DNA from: Pseudacidobacterium ailaaui
Lineage (GTDB): Bacteria; Acidobacteriota; Terriglobia; Terriglobales; Acidobacteriaceae
Direction: 5' to 3'
DNA: 64,000 nt
Assembly (NCBI RefSeq): GCF_000688455.1
Contig: NZ_JIAL01000001.1
Coordinates: forward strand, 1-64,000
Numbering within the stretch: position 1 is the first letter of the stretch; each line of letters starts with the position of its first letter. The position numbers were made by a program, and so were the translations under genes. The notes beneath the pieces are model-generated. The model was given only the letters and a program-made list of their open reading frames with translations. It ran no database searches and was not told the DNA's origin. This document shows positions 25,845-34,308 of the stretch, piece after piece.

Positions 25845-26702
25845 ATGCGACGCATCGCCATCATCTCAAAGCCACAAAAAGAAGAGCTGGCCACGCTGCT
25901 GCCCGAACTGGTGCTCTGGCTCCGTTCACGAGGGTTTACCCCTGTGCTTGACCCCGTAAGCGGAAACTATGCCCTGGAAAAGAACACCGTACCGCGGGCC
26001 GAGCTACCACGGGAGTCTCCCGAGCTGGTGATTGTACTGGGTGGCGACGGTACCCTGCTGGCCGCGGCCCGTGTCTTTGCCAAGACCAGCGTTCCCATTC
26101 TGAGCGTCAATCTGGGCTCGCTCGGCTTCCTGACCGAGGTCCGTCTCAGCGAGCTTTATTCCACCCTTCAGGGCTGGTGCGAAAACTGCTGCGCCATTGA
26201 CACTCGGGTGCTCTTGCACAGTGAACTCTGGCGCGAAGGGCAGAAGCTGGCCGAACATGAAGCGCTAAACGACGTCGTTGTGGCCAAGGGCGCCATTGCA
26301 CGCATGGTGAATTTCACCATCCGGCTGGACGGTCAACTGGTTGCGGCCTTCCGCGCCGATGGTGTCATTGTCTCCACTCCCACCGGCTCCACGGCATACT
26401 CCCTTGCTGCTAATGGACCGATTGTTGTGCCCAATGTAGACGCTCTCGTGGTCACCCCCGTCTGTCCGCATCTGCTCACCTTGCGTCCTCTTGTCGTTCG
26501 CGGAGACACCAATCTCAGTGTCTGTGTAGAAGGTGTTCCCGATCAGACCTATCTCACGGTCGATGGGCAGGAAGCCGTGCCCCTGCGTCTGGGGGATGAA
26601 TTGCGCTGTCGTCGTTCTGAACACCATGTGCGCTTAGTGCGCATGGGATCTACGGGTTTCTTTGATGTCCTGCGCTCCAAGCTGAAATGGGGCGAGCGGT
26701 AG
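25845..26702 (+). CDS. nadK: NAD kinase
   Basis: This 285-residue enzyme makes NADP from NAD using ATP or polyphosphate. It has the family signature GGDGTLLAAAR (near residue 66), the segment VNLGSLGFLTE, ALNDVVVAKG with the Asn-Asp pair that binds NAD, and SGSTAYSLAANGPIV-type region (TPTGSTAYSLAANGPIV). Length and order match bacterial NadK. The gene starts a run of same-strand genes ending with the formimidoyltransferase; the next gene follows after 17 bp. Confidence 0.96.
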   Translation: MRRIAIISKPQKEELATLLPELVLWLRSRGFTPVLDPVSGNYALEKNTVPRAELPRESPELVIVLGGDGTLLAAARVFAKTSVPILSVNLGSLGFLTEVRLSELYSTLQGWCENCCAIDTRVLLHSELWREGQKLAEHEALNDVVVAKGAIARMVNFTIRLDGQLVAAFRADGVIVSTPTGSTAYSLAANGPIVVPNVDALVVTPVCPHLLTLRPLVVRGDTNLSVCVEGVPDQTYLTVDGQEAVPLRLGDELRCRRSEHHVRLVRMGSTGFFDVLRSKLKWGER

Positions 26703-26719
26703 AGGGAAACCACCCAAGA

Positions 26720-27811
26720 ATGTCTTCTGCGAGGTTGTACGCTGAAAAGGTGAAAACTCTACGCTTGACAGTTCCCCCCTCTGGCCTGGATTCCGGTCCG
26801 GCACTGGAGGCCGTTCAACGTGCTGCGGCCATCCTGCGCGCGGGCGGTACCGTTGCATTTCCTACGGAAACCGTCTATGGCCTGGGCGCCAATGCACTCG
26901 ATGACCAGGCTGTGGCAAAAATTTTCGCCGCCAAGCAGCGGCCTTCCTGGGACCCGCTGATTGTGCATGTTTCTGATACAGAGATGCTGCAGCGTGTCGC
27001 CGCCGAGGTCCCACCCGCGGCCCAACGGTTGGCGGAACGCTTCTGGCCGGGTCCATTGACGCTGCTGCTCAGAAAAAAGGATCTGGTGCCGGATGCTGTC
27101 ACCGCAGGCCGCCCAAAAGTCGGTGTGCGAATGCCTCAACACCCGGTAGCGCGCGCCCTGGTTCGCGCCGCGGCAGTGCCCATTGCGGCACCCAGCGCCA
27201 ATCGCTTCGGACGCACCAGTCCGACCTGTGCAGCGCATGTGCTGGAAGACCTGGATGGGCGCATCGACGCCATCCTCGATGCAGGGGAAACCTGGCATGG
27301 CCTGGAATCTACCGTGCTCGATGCCTGCGAAACTCCCTGTGTACTTTACCGTCCCGGAATCATTTCCCTGGACCAGATCCGCGCCGCCGGCGTTGAGGCC
27401 ATCGCTTTCCAAGAGCCGGCAAAACTTCATGAGGTGCCGCCGGAATCCCTTCCTTCCCCGGGTGTCGGACTGCGTCACTACGCTCCCAGAGCCACCTTGG
27501 TCCTGATCGAGGGGCAAGGAGAAACGCAGGCCCTGGCCTTGGAGCAGGCCCTGAGACAGGCAACAGCAGAGGGCCGCAAGGCCGGACTGATGCTACCCGA
27601 CGACTTTGCGCCGCACATGGCCACTCTGGAAGCAGTGGTTTTCGCCTGGGGCTGCTGGCAGCGGCCAGAAGAACTGGCACGCCGTCTCTTCGCCGGGCTG
27701 CGCTTTCTCGACCATGCAGGGGCTGAAGTCATTCTCTGCCCCGTTCCTGCGGCAGAAGGAATCGGCATCGCCATACGGGACCGGCTGCGCAAAGCCGCAT
27801 CGGGCAAATAA
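26720..27811 (+). CDS. tsaC: L-threonylcarbamoyladenylate synthase (Sua5 type)
   Basis: This enzyme makes threonylcarbamoyl-AMP from Thr, bicarbonate and ATP, the first step of the t6A modification of tRNAs reading ANN codons. The YrdC domain (about residues 20-205) shows GGTVAFPTETVYGLGANA, KQRPSWDPLIVHV, RFWPGPLTLLL and PIAAPSANRFGRTSPT. The Sua5 C-terminal domain begins after SPGVGLRHYAPRA. I chose ATG 26720; GTG 26750 (MKTLRLTVPP) is possible. TrmO, which modifies t6A further, is encoded 4 kb downstream. Confidence 0.93.
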   Translation: MSSARLYAEKVKTLRLTVPPSGLDSGPALEAVQRAAAILRAGGTVAFPTETVYGLGANALDDQAVAKIFAAKQRPSWDPLIVHVSDTEMLQRVAAEVPPAAQRLAERFWPGPLTLLLRKKDLVPDAVTAGRPKVGVRMPQHPVARALVRAAAVPIAAPSANRFGRTSPTCAAHVLEDLDGRIDAILDAGETWHGLESTVLDACETPCVLYRPGIISLDQIRAAGVEAIAFQEPAKLHEVPPESLPSPGVGLRHYAPRATLVLIEGQGETQALALEQALRQATAEGRKAGLMLPDDFAPHMATLEAVVFAWGCWQRPEELARRLFAGLRFLDHAGAEVILCPVPAAEGIGIAIRDRLRKAASGK

Positions 27812-27821
27812 ACTGAATACG

Positions 27822-28757
27822 ATGAGTGAGCAAGCCATGAGCGATGCACTGATGGAATGTGTGCCGAATTTCTCGGAAGGACGCGACCTGCGCAAGGTCA
27901 CTTCCATCATTTCATCCATGCATATCGAGGGGGTCCAGCTGCTGGACTGGTCCATGGATGAAGACCATAACCGCTCTGTGGTTACCATTGCCGGACCTCC
28001 CGCCGCTGTGATCGAGGCCGCCGTTCGCGCCGCCGGGCGTGCGGCTGAGCTGATTGATCTGACGGCGCAGGCAGGCGTGCATCCTCGCATGGGCGCCGCC
28101 GACGTTATTCCCTTTGTGCCCATCCGCAATCTTTCCCTCGAACAGTGCGCCCTGCTGGCCCGCCAGGCAGGTGCGGAGATCTGGAAACGGCACCATGTGC
28201 CGGTCTATTTTTACGAGGCAGCAGCCGCAAGGCCAGACCGCGCCCTTCTGGAAGATGTGCGCCGCGGGCAATTTGAGGGGCTGCGCGAAGCAGTGCGGAA
28301 AGACGTTTCCCGCCGCCCCGATGTCGGCGGCCCCGACCTCCATCCCACCGCCGGGGCATCCGCTGTAGGTGCCCGCCGCTATTTGATTGCCTACAACATC
28401 TATCTGGACACTGACCACGTAGCCACCGCCCGGGCCATTGCCAAAGAGGTCCGCGCCTCAAGCGGGGGCCTGTCCGGAGTCAAGGCCATGGGGGTCCTGG
28501 CCCATGGTCTGGCACAAATCTCCATGAATATCACAGACTTCCGGCAGACCTCCGTGGCCGATGCCTATGCCGCAGTCAAGCGACTGGCAGCCAGATATCG
28601 CACCCGCCCCGTGCGTGGCGAGCTGATCGGGCTTCTTCCCGAGGGGGCTTTTGAGCCAGAAAGCGAGTGGGTGCGTCAATTAGATGGGTTTCATCCTGAA
28701 GAGAAGATCCTGGAACGTCGCTTGCAGAACCCCTTGCAGTGGCCTTCGCAGGTCTAA
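27822..28757 (+). CDS. ftcD: Glutamate formimidoyltransferase
   Basis: This 311-residue enzyme moves the formimino group from N-formimino-glutamate to tetrahydrofolate in histidine breakdown. Family features: MECVPNFSEGRD at the N-terminus, DHNRSVVT, a metal- and folate-site region HPRMGAADVIPFVPI, and GARRYLIAYNIYLDT. I chose ATG 27822, ten bases after the tsaC stop; a longer frame extends back into tsaC. It covers the transferase domain only, with no cyclodeaminase domain, as in many bacteria. No hut genes are in the window. Confidence 0.93.
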   Translation: MSEQAMSDALMECVPNFSEGRDLRKVTSIISSMHIEGVQLLDWSMDEDHNRSVVTIAGPPAAVIEAAVRAAGRAAELIDLTAQAGVHPRMGAADVIPFVPIRNLSLEQCALLARQAGAEIWKRHHVPVYFYEAAAARPDRALLEDVRRGQFEGLREAVRKDVSRRPDVGGPDLHPTAGASAVGARRYLIAYNIYLDTDHVATARAIAKEVRASSGGLSGVKAMGVLAHGLAQISMNITDFRQTSVADAYAAVKRLAARYRTRPVRGELIGLLPEGAFEPESEWVRQLDGFHPEEKILERRLQNPLQWPSQV

Positions 28758-28824
28758 AATAAAAGTTAGAGTTGGGCAATTGCTCTTCGGAAAGAACGGA
28801 GCAACTGTTCGCGGAGGTAGAGAT

Positions 28825-29778
28825 TTGAAGCGTTTGTTCAGGGCAGTGCTGGTGGCCGCTCTTGGGACCATGTCCGGACTGCCGGTCCTGGCCGCACAAC
28901 TGGGCGAAGATGCCCGCGCCGCCATCCCCAAAGACGTCCAGCAACTGATCGTCGTAGATTATCGCGCCATGCAGAATTCCGATGCGGCGATGAACCTCAA
29001 AGCGCGCATCCTTCCCCCCGAATTAAAAGACCTGGAACGTGCGCTCAATCAGTCAGGACTGAATGACAATCACGACATTGATGAGCTTGCCTTCGCGGCC
29101 TTCCGCACCAGCCCCAGCGTCGATTACACACGCATCATCGGTGTCGCCCAGGGACAGTTTTCCTTGCCAGACATCCTTGCCAGCTTTCGCAAGAAGAAGG
29201 TCAAACCGACCCGGGTTCGCGACAATTCTCTTTACCCCATGGGTGGCAGCGGTATGCTGGTTTGCTTCCTGAACCCGACAACCATGGTTTTTGGCTCCAG
29301 TGATTCCATCAAGTATGCCCTTGACGCCCGCGATGGGCTCTCTCCCAGCCTGCTCTCCAATGACGCAATGATGCAGCAGATGTCTGCCGTAGACAGCGAG
29401 CCAATCTGGAGCATTCTGGACCAAAAAGGTACCCAGATGATGATGCGTGGCGTCCTTGGAGATGCCTCCCAGCTGGCTGACTACGACACGGTCAAGAAGC
29501 GCCTCCTCGGTTCGCGGTACACCATGAACTTTAATAACGGCGTAAAGTTTGGCCTCGATGTCATCACACCAGACACCATTACGGCTGCAACACTCTCTTC
29601 CCTGCTCAACGCTGCCGCTTTGTATAAAAAAATGTCTGGGACCGCCGTGGAAAAGGCCGCCATCGATAGTACGAAGATTGATTCCAACTCCGGCGTCCTG
29701 CAGGTACGCTTTGCCACTTCAGACAGCCAGTTCGAATCGCTGCTGCAATCGCCACTCTTCCAGTCCGTAGTCCATTAG
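28825..29778 (+). CDS. Exported protein of unknown function
   Basis: This 317-residue protein starts with a signal peptide (KRLFRAVLVAALGTMSGLPVLAAQ). The TTG start at 28825 is preferred: it has a GGAGG site 7 bp upstream, while the reading frame before it has no such site and would spoil the signal peptide. The mature part has alternating strands and helices with short motifs (VPKDVQQLIVVDYRAMQNS; VFGSSDSIKYALDARDG) and looks like a repeated alpha/beta domain. I do not recognise a family with certainty; similar proteins occur in acidobacteria. Confidence 0.75.
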   Translation: MKRLFRAVLVAALGTMSGLPVLAAQLGEDARAAIPKDVQQLIVVDYRAMQNSDAAMNLKARILPPELKDLERALNQSGLNDNHDIDELAFAAFRTSPSVDYTRIIGVAQGQFSLPDILASFRKKKVKPTRVRDNSLYPMGGSGMLVCFLNPTTMVFGSSDSIKYALDARDGLSPSLLSNDAMMQQMSAVDSEPIWSILDQKGTQMMMRGVLGDASQLADYDTVKKRLLGSRYTMNFNNGVKFGLDVITPDTITAATLSSLLNAAALYKKMSGTAVEKAAIDSTKIDSNSGVLQVRFATSDSQFESLLQSPLFQSVVH

Positions 29779-30093
29779 GGCGTAGAAAAACACAGGCCGG
29801 GGCAGTTTAAGGCATGCCCCGGTCCCGCTCTTTCTGATTGCTTTCCCTCGAAGGAAAAATCCCAAGATCGTAAAAAAAATCGTCAAAATCTTGATATCGG
29901 TGCCGGGAATTTCACCCTTTTTTGAAAGAATAGAAAGTGGGGTTTAGAAAAGTTTCCCTGGTGGGTCCCCTGCCCTCATTTTCCCATAAGTGGCTTTAGT
30001 TTCAAGAATTTACCAAGGTCTACTCTTTCAAATCACCGATTTTCAAGAATTTGCGTTACCGCACAAGACGGAACTATGTTTCTTTTCAAGAAT
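29779..30093. repeat. Gene-free stretch with three TTTCAAGAATTTAC motifs
   Basis: No gene is visible in this 315-bp stretch between the exported protein and ccmD. It holds TTTCAAGAATTT[AG]C at 30000-30013, 30041-30054 and 30084-30097, the last overlapping the ccmD stop. The spacing of 41-43 bp is regular. A fourth copy lies at 23442. A run of A and T near 29870 follows the exported-protein gene and may mark a terminator. Confidence 0.75.
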
Positions 30094-30207
30094 TTACGAT
30101 TTTTTACTGTCTCGTCCTGACTTCCACTTCCAAGCAACAAAGGCCAAATAGCCAAGCTGGATGAGCCAGGTGAATGCGTAAGCCAGGACCAGATGGCGAT
30201 GAAACAT
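30094..30207 (-). CDS. Small CcmD-like protein
   Basis: A 37-residue protein with one transmembrane segment (LVLAYAFTWLIQLGYLAFVAWKW) and a short charged tail (KSGRDSKKS). It starts six bases after ccmC on the same strand. Size, topology (N-out helix followed by basic tail) and position match CcmD, the small subunit that helps CcmC release haem-loaded CcmE in cytochrome c maturation. Small CcmD proteins are poorly conserved, so the call rests largely on context. Start codon is ATG at 30207. Confidence 0.7.
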   Translation of the reverse strand: MFHRHLVLAYAFTWLIQLGYLAFVAWKWKSGRDSKKS

Positions 30208-30212
30208 AGGAT

Positions 30213-30917
30213 TCACGAAACCACCTCCAGGGCGTGCAGTGCTTCTTGTTCTTCCTTGAGTTGGTCTCGATAAGCCACCGCATAACGAAAAGCAACCAGC
30301 AGCATTCCCCAGGCAAGCCATGCAGCCAGGTTCCACCAAACAGCAGGCATCATACTGGGGTCAATGCCCGAGTTGGGACCTCCGCCAAAAACCGGGGCCG
30401 GGTGCTGGGTCCTCCACCACCGTGTGGACATATAGACGATAGGAACGTCCACATATCCGAAGATGGCCATGATGGCTGCCAGCGTGCGCATCTGCGGGCC
30501 AGCAGCGAACCGACGCAACAGAAGGTAGGAAACGTAGATGAGATAAAGCACGAGGGTAGAGGTCAGGCGCTCGTCCCATGTCCACCAGATGCCCCAGACA
30601 GGACGTGCCCACAGAGGACCGGTAATCAGCACGACAGAGCAAAAGACCACGCCCACTTCAGCATTGGCGAGCGCAAAAGCATCGGCCTTGAGAGCGCGAG
30701 CAGGATGGTTGTTGCGCGAAGCCAAATAGACAATCGATGCGATGAAGCTCATGAAGAAAAACAAAAACGTCATCATCGCAGAGGGAAAGTGATAAAAGAA
30801 AATGCGAAAGATGTCGCCCTGGTCCTTGTCAGCAGGAACGACAAACATGGCAACGCGAAAGGCCTGAGCAAGCATGCCCAGCGTGACCACTGCCCAAAGC
30901 CATCGAAGCAGCTTCAT
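30213..30917 (-). CDS. ccmC: Cytochrome c biogenesis haem-handling protein CcmC
   Basis: This 234-residue membrane protein has six hydrophobic segments and the tryptophan-rich WWD motif (VWGIWWTWDERLTSTLVLYLIYVSYLLL). The WWD loop with nearby conserved histidines positions haem at the outer face of the membrane and passes it to CcmE. Family length is normal. The gene lies 29 bp after trmO on the same strand and is followed by a ccmD-like gene. Other ccm genes are not in the window, so ccmA, ccmB, ccmE and ccmF, if present, lie elsewhere. Confidence 0.93.
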   Translation of the reverse strand: MKLLRWLWAVVTLGMLAQAFRVAMFVVPADKDQGDIFRIFFYHFPSAMMTFLFFFMSFIASIVYLASRNNHPARALKADAFALANAEVGVVFCSVVLITGPLWARPVWGIWWTWDERLTSTLVLYLIYVSYLLLRRFAAGPQMRTLAAIMAIFGYVDVPIVYMSTRWWRTQHPAPVFGGGPNSGIDPSMMPAVWWNLAAWLAWGMLLVAFRYAVAYRDQLKEEQEALHALEVVS

Positions 30918-30946
30918 TTCGGATCCTTGGTTTCAGTCTACCGCCA

Positions 30947-31396
30947 TCAAGGCGCCCTGCGCGCTTCGGCTTCAGCCAGCCATCCGCGGCGCAGTTTTTC
31001 TGCTGGAATACTGGACATATACGGCTTGATATCCAGAATCGGTGTACCATCCAGCATATCGATGCCGCGCACGATCAGGTCTGCATTCTCCCGGCGCAGC
31101 AGCTCCACGACAGTAAGGCCAATCGGATTCGGACGGCGCGGCGAGCGCGTAGCGAAAACGCCATGCGGGCGCTCCTCAAAGGGCGAGGAGCCCAACAGGT
31201 CATAATCGTGGGAACGATCGAACTCCCAAATAACAAACAAGTGAGAGAAGCCCTCGATGTCAGTCAAGCCCAGCTCAAAATCGCGGAGGATCCTGAGCAC
31301 CCCTTCGGCATCGTGCCGAGTGTTGAGTCCTTTGGGAATCTCTGAGGTATTTTTATAGGGACTGCTCACATACCCTATGGGTCTGGGAGTAAACAT
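30947..31396 (-). CDS. trmO: tRNA m6t6A methyltransferase TrmO (YaeB/TsaA-like)
   Basis: This 149-residue protein has the TrmO/YaeB fold: PIGYVSSPYKN at the start, GLTDIEGFSHLFVIWEFDRSH, PHGVFATRSPRRPNPIGLTVVELLRRE and GIDMLDGTPILDIKPYM. TrmO adds a methyl group to t6A37 of tRNA-Thr using SAM. A C-terminal tail (ILDIKPYMSSIPAEKLRRGW) is slightly longer than the shortest homologues. It sits in a minus-strand operon after the AhpD-like gene with a 14-bp gap, and ccmC follows. Confidence 0.9.
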   Translation of the reverse strand: MFTPRPIGYVSSPYKNTSEIPKGLNTRHDAEGVLRILRDFELGLTDIEGFSHLFVIWEFDRSHDYDLLGSSPFEERPHGVFATRSPRRPNPIGLTVVELLRRENADLIVRGIDMLDGTPILDIKPYMSSIPAEKLRRGWLAEAEARRAP

Positions 31397-31410
31397 CGCG
31401 TCAAGACTCC

Positions 31411-31968
31411 TTACTCGGCCCCTTCCCCAGGTCTTGTGGGTTCAATCTGCAGTGCGTTATTGAACCGATTGAAATAATTGAAAAGGCCGATTGCACACAT
31501 GAGCTCAACGATTTCGCCTTCGTCAAAGTGTGAGCGCAGATCATCGAAAAGCTCGTCGGAGAGATGATTGGAATCCAGTGTCATCTGCTCGGCCAGGCGT
31601 AAGGCTGCCTTTTCTGCCGAGGTAAAATCGCTGCGGTCTTCAAATTCTGCAAGGTGGTCTAACTGCTCTCGGGACCATCCCAGTTTTTGCGCAATCTGTG
31701 TATGTGAGCCGAGACAATATTCGCATTCGTTCAACTGCGATGTCCGTACGATGACCAGTTCCTTAAGTTTGAGCGGTACAGTCCCCGTTTGCAGAACGGC
31801 CTCAAAGTGGGCAATCATCGTCTCAAAAATTTGCGGACGGTGCGCCATGGTTCGGAACATATTCGGTACATTGCCGCGGGTGCGCATGTAGCGGTCATAG
31901 ATGACGGCAACAGAATCCGGGACCTCTTTGCGGCTTTTGCGTGAGATACGTGGCGCGGTCTTCAACAT
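31411..31968 (-). CDS. AhpD/carboxymuconolactone decarboxylase-like protein
   Basis: This 185-residue protein belongs to the AhpD-like alkylhydroperoxidase/CMD superfamily. The core motif is LNECEYCLGSHTQIAQKLG, with a redox Cys pair (CEYC) and the downstream His, as in peroxidases that act with lipoyl or thioredoxin partners. The middle region (SAEKAALRLAEQMTLDSN and IVELMCAIGLFNYFNRFNNALQI) is typical. The substrate is unknown. It is the first gene of a probable operon with trmO and ccmC. Confidence 0.88.
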   Translation of the reverse strand: MLKTAPRISRKSRKEVPDSVAVIYDRYMRTRGNVPNMFRTMAHRPQIFETMIAHFEAVLQTGTVPLKLKELVIVRTSQLNECEYCLGSHTQIAQKLGWSREQLDHLAEFEDRSDFTSAEKAALRLAEQMTLDSNHLSDELFDDLRSHFDEGEIVELMCAIGLFNYFNRFNNALQIEPTRPGEGAE

Positions 31969-32129
31969 GGATAGGAGTTCTCCTGAACAGATAAGACTAA
32001 CGAATTGTAGTGAGACATGTCATATGCCGAACCAGAACGTCGACTTCGGTGACGCGGAAAGAATTTTGACGCGCACGGATTGATTTGATATAAAAACTTC
32101 AGGCAGGAACACCTGCCTCTCCGCAGACA

Positions 32130-32206
<77 letters not shown>

Positions 32207-32211
32207 TTAAA

Positions 32212-33519
32212 TCAAGCACTTACAAGCACCCTTCCTTCAGAGCTTGGTCCAAGTTGGGACAGTTGCTCAGCACCCCTTGAACTGCCGTCCCTCCGCGAAG
32301 ATCCTTCTGTCCCTTCTTTCATTTCATTACCATTCGGCAAAAGCGCCGGTTTCCACGCCGACAGGATCTCCTTGGTCCGCGCGTTCATCGCGTCCAAAAC
32401 GCTGGCCTCGATGGACTGCATGTACACATCGCCGGTCGTTTTGATGCTCGCGTGGCGTAAGGCCCCTTGAGCGTCTTTGAGCGTGCCGTAGTGCTGCAGA
32501 TCCGTTCCCATCGTCCGCCGCATCACCTGGAAGGTGACGAGGTGATCCGGGATGCCCAGCCTGCGTGCGATCGGGCGAATCCGGCAGCGCAGGAAGTTCT
32601 TGCCCAGGTGCGGCACCGTCTGGCCCTTCCGTCTTCCGCGCCCGAAGGTCGAAAACATCAACGCCTCCGGCGAGGGATCAGGACATGCCCGCCGCCACGC
32701 CTCGATGACCGGACGCACCGCCTCCGGCACGCCGATGGGAGCCTGGCTGGCGCGCGTCTTGAAGCGGCCAGGATAAAACTCCCCCTCGAAGACGGTTCCG
32801 TACGGAACCAGCGTCGTTCCCGTCCAGGACTTCCACTGCAAGCCCAGCACCTCGCTCGAACGAGGACCGCAGAAGATGCCGATGCACATCAGACACAGAT
32901 CGTGCAGGTCTTGAATGCTGGCGACGAGCGCGAGAATCTGCTCCTGCGTCATCAGCGGCTTTTCGACCGGCTTGGTCTGCGGCATCGTCACGTCTTCTCC
33001 AATATCCTCGGCCAGGAACTTCTGCTTCTTGGCCATATGCAAAATCGAGCGCATGTTGGTGTAGCAGTGGTGAACGACCGAATGCGAGAACTTCGCAGCC
33101 AGGTTGTTCAGCCAGACCTGAATCTCGAAGGTCCCCATCTTTTCCAGCGGTACCCGGCCAAATTGCCCGATGAGATAATGATGAATCTCATAGGTATTGA
33201 TCTTCCGGTACGCAGGACTCCATGAGCCTTGCCGCATCGGAAGATACCGTTCCTCGACAAACCAGCGGAAGGTAACGGACTCGGTTGCGACGGCGCTGGA
33301 GTCTTTTGCTGGAACTCCGGTCTCCTTGAGAATGAGCGCGTGCAACATCTGCTCGGCTTTCCACTTCGGCGTGTTGGCCTTCGGGCAGAGCGGAACGTTG
33401 CGCCGCTTGCCGACCTCCTTTCCCTCTTCATTGCGCAGATACGTGGTGTACCTGCCGTACCACATCTTCACCTTCCGCCCTCGCAGGTAGACGGTGCCTT
33501 TCTGATACTTCATTGCCAT
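32212..33519 (-). CDS. int: Tyrosine recombinase (ICE integrase)
   Basis: This 435-residue tyrosine recombinase integrates and excises the element at tRNA-Asn. The N-terminal part is a core-binding helical domain, then the catalytic domain with GPRSSEVLGLQW (first Arg), TFQVMRRTMGTD (the H-x-x-R box, where the usual His is Gln) and GALRHASIKTTGDVYMQ (His and the nucleophile Tyr). It reads toward the tRNA and stops seven bases after its CCA end. The start at 33519 has a GGAGAA site; a longer form from 33639 lacks one. The xis gene lies 85 bp upstream on the same strand. Confidence 0.93.
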   Translation of the reverse strand: MAMKYQKGTVYLRGRKVKMWYGRYTTYLRNEEGKEVGKRRNVPLCPKANTPKWKAEQMLHALILKETGVPAKDSSAVATESVTFRWFVEERYLPMRQGSWSPAYRKINTYEIHHYLIGQFGRVPLEKMGTFEIQVWLNNLAAKFSHSVVHHCYTNMRSILHMAKKQKFLAEDIGEDVTMPQTKPVEKPLMTQEQILALVASIQDLHDLCLMCIGIFCGPRSSEVLGLQWKSWTGTTLVPYGTVFEGEFYPGRFKTRASQAPIGVPEAVRPVIEAWRRACPDPSPEALMFSTFGRGRRKGQTVPHLGKNFLRCRIRPIARRLGIPDHLVTFQVMRRTMGTDLQHYGTLKDAQGALRHASIKTTGDVYMQSIEASVLDAMNARTKEILSAWKPALLPNGNEMKEGTEGSSRRDGSSRGAEQLSQLGPSSEGRVLVSA

Positions 33520-33604
33520 GGCTGTTCTCCTTGTAGCCTGGCGTCGAACCCTGATCGTGGAGAACAATTCCTTCATACACCATGCGGGTTCCCGCGGGAA
33601 GCGG

Positions 33605-33955
33605 CTATGTGCCAAGTTCCTGCATGAAGAGATCGACATCGGCGCGGCGGTAGCGCATCATCATGCCGAGTTTCACACCACGGATCTTTGGCGAGCGGCG
33701 CGTGGTATGGTCCCGCACCCAGCGCTCAGAGACGCCGAGCCTTTCAGCGACCTGCCGCGCATTCAGTAGCCGATCTTCGTCACGCTCGGAAAGGTCGCGC
33801 GCTGGAATCGCCTCATCCTTGAGCGTCGTTTGCTGAACGGAAGAAACGTCCCCAGTGGAGAACTCCATCAGATTGGGCGGCAGGGGAAATCTGCAAGGTG
33901 GGAGTTTTTCCTGCTGCTCGCAGTGCGAACGGTTGCCGGTAGTGGCTATGGTCAT
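33605..33955 (-). CDS. xis: Excisionase-like helix-turn-helix protein
   Basis: This 116-residue protein has a MerR-type (HTH_17) DNA-binding domain at the C-terminus: LLNARQVAERLGVSERWVRDHTTRRSPKIRGVKLGMMMRYRRADVDLFMQ. Such proteins steer tyrosine integrases toward excision. It lies just before int on the same strand. Its N-terminal 60 residues are low in structure. A 44-bp operator-like sequence shared with the transfer operon lies 117 bp upstream of its start (34072-34115), which suggests coordinated control of excision and conjugation. Confidence 0.82.
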   Translation of the reverse strand: MTIATTGNRSHCEQQEKLPPCRFPLPPNLMEFSTGDVSSVQQTTLKDEAIPARDLSERDEDRLLNARQVAERLGVSERWVRDHTTRRSPKIRGVKLGMMMRYRRADVDLFMQELGT

Positions 33956-34071
33956 GGCGCACCTCAGGGGGAATTGTGTGCATCTTGCTCATGCAGGACA
34001 CCGGCAGCGGGGGCTGACCTTTGCCGCCGACGGCCAGCGTTTTCCCCAGCCTGCGGCGAAGACGCCATTCT

Positions 34072-34115
34072 GTCCAATACGTTTTATTGATCGGGTGATC
34101 GCTGGCAGTTATCAC
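34072..34115 (-). promoter_or_regulatory. Operator-like sequence upstream of xis-int (copy 1)
   Basis: A 44-bp sequence matches 39077-39120 in inverse orientation at 39 of 44 positions. It holds an imperfect palindrome (GTGATCGCTGGCAGTTATCAC) followed, toward xis, by CCCGATCAATAAAACGTATT. Because both copies point the same way relative to the gene after them, a shared control function fits better than a passive repeat. The xis leader also shares GAGGTGC just before the start codon with the trbC leader. Confidence 0.75.
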
Positions 34116-34308
34116 CTCAGTTGGAGTCAACCGCTAAATCCGATACGAACATTACGCAAGTAACCCACAAAACGTACACCTGTGGAAAAACAGTGTTTTA
34201 ATAAGTAACCAAGGAATTTTGCCGTACCTCAAGAATTCGAAAGCCCCAGAGTAGTTCATGCGTTTTTTGTTTCTGGCTCTCTCACTCTAATCCCCGGGAG
34301 TGGGCACA

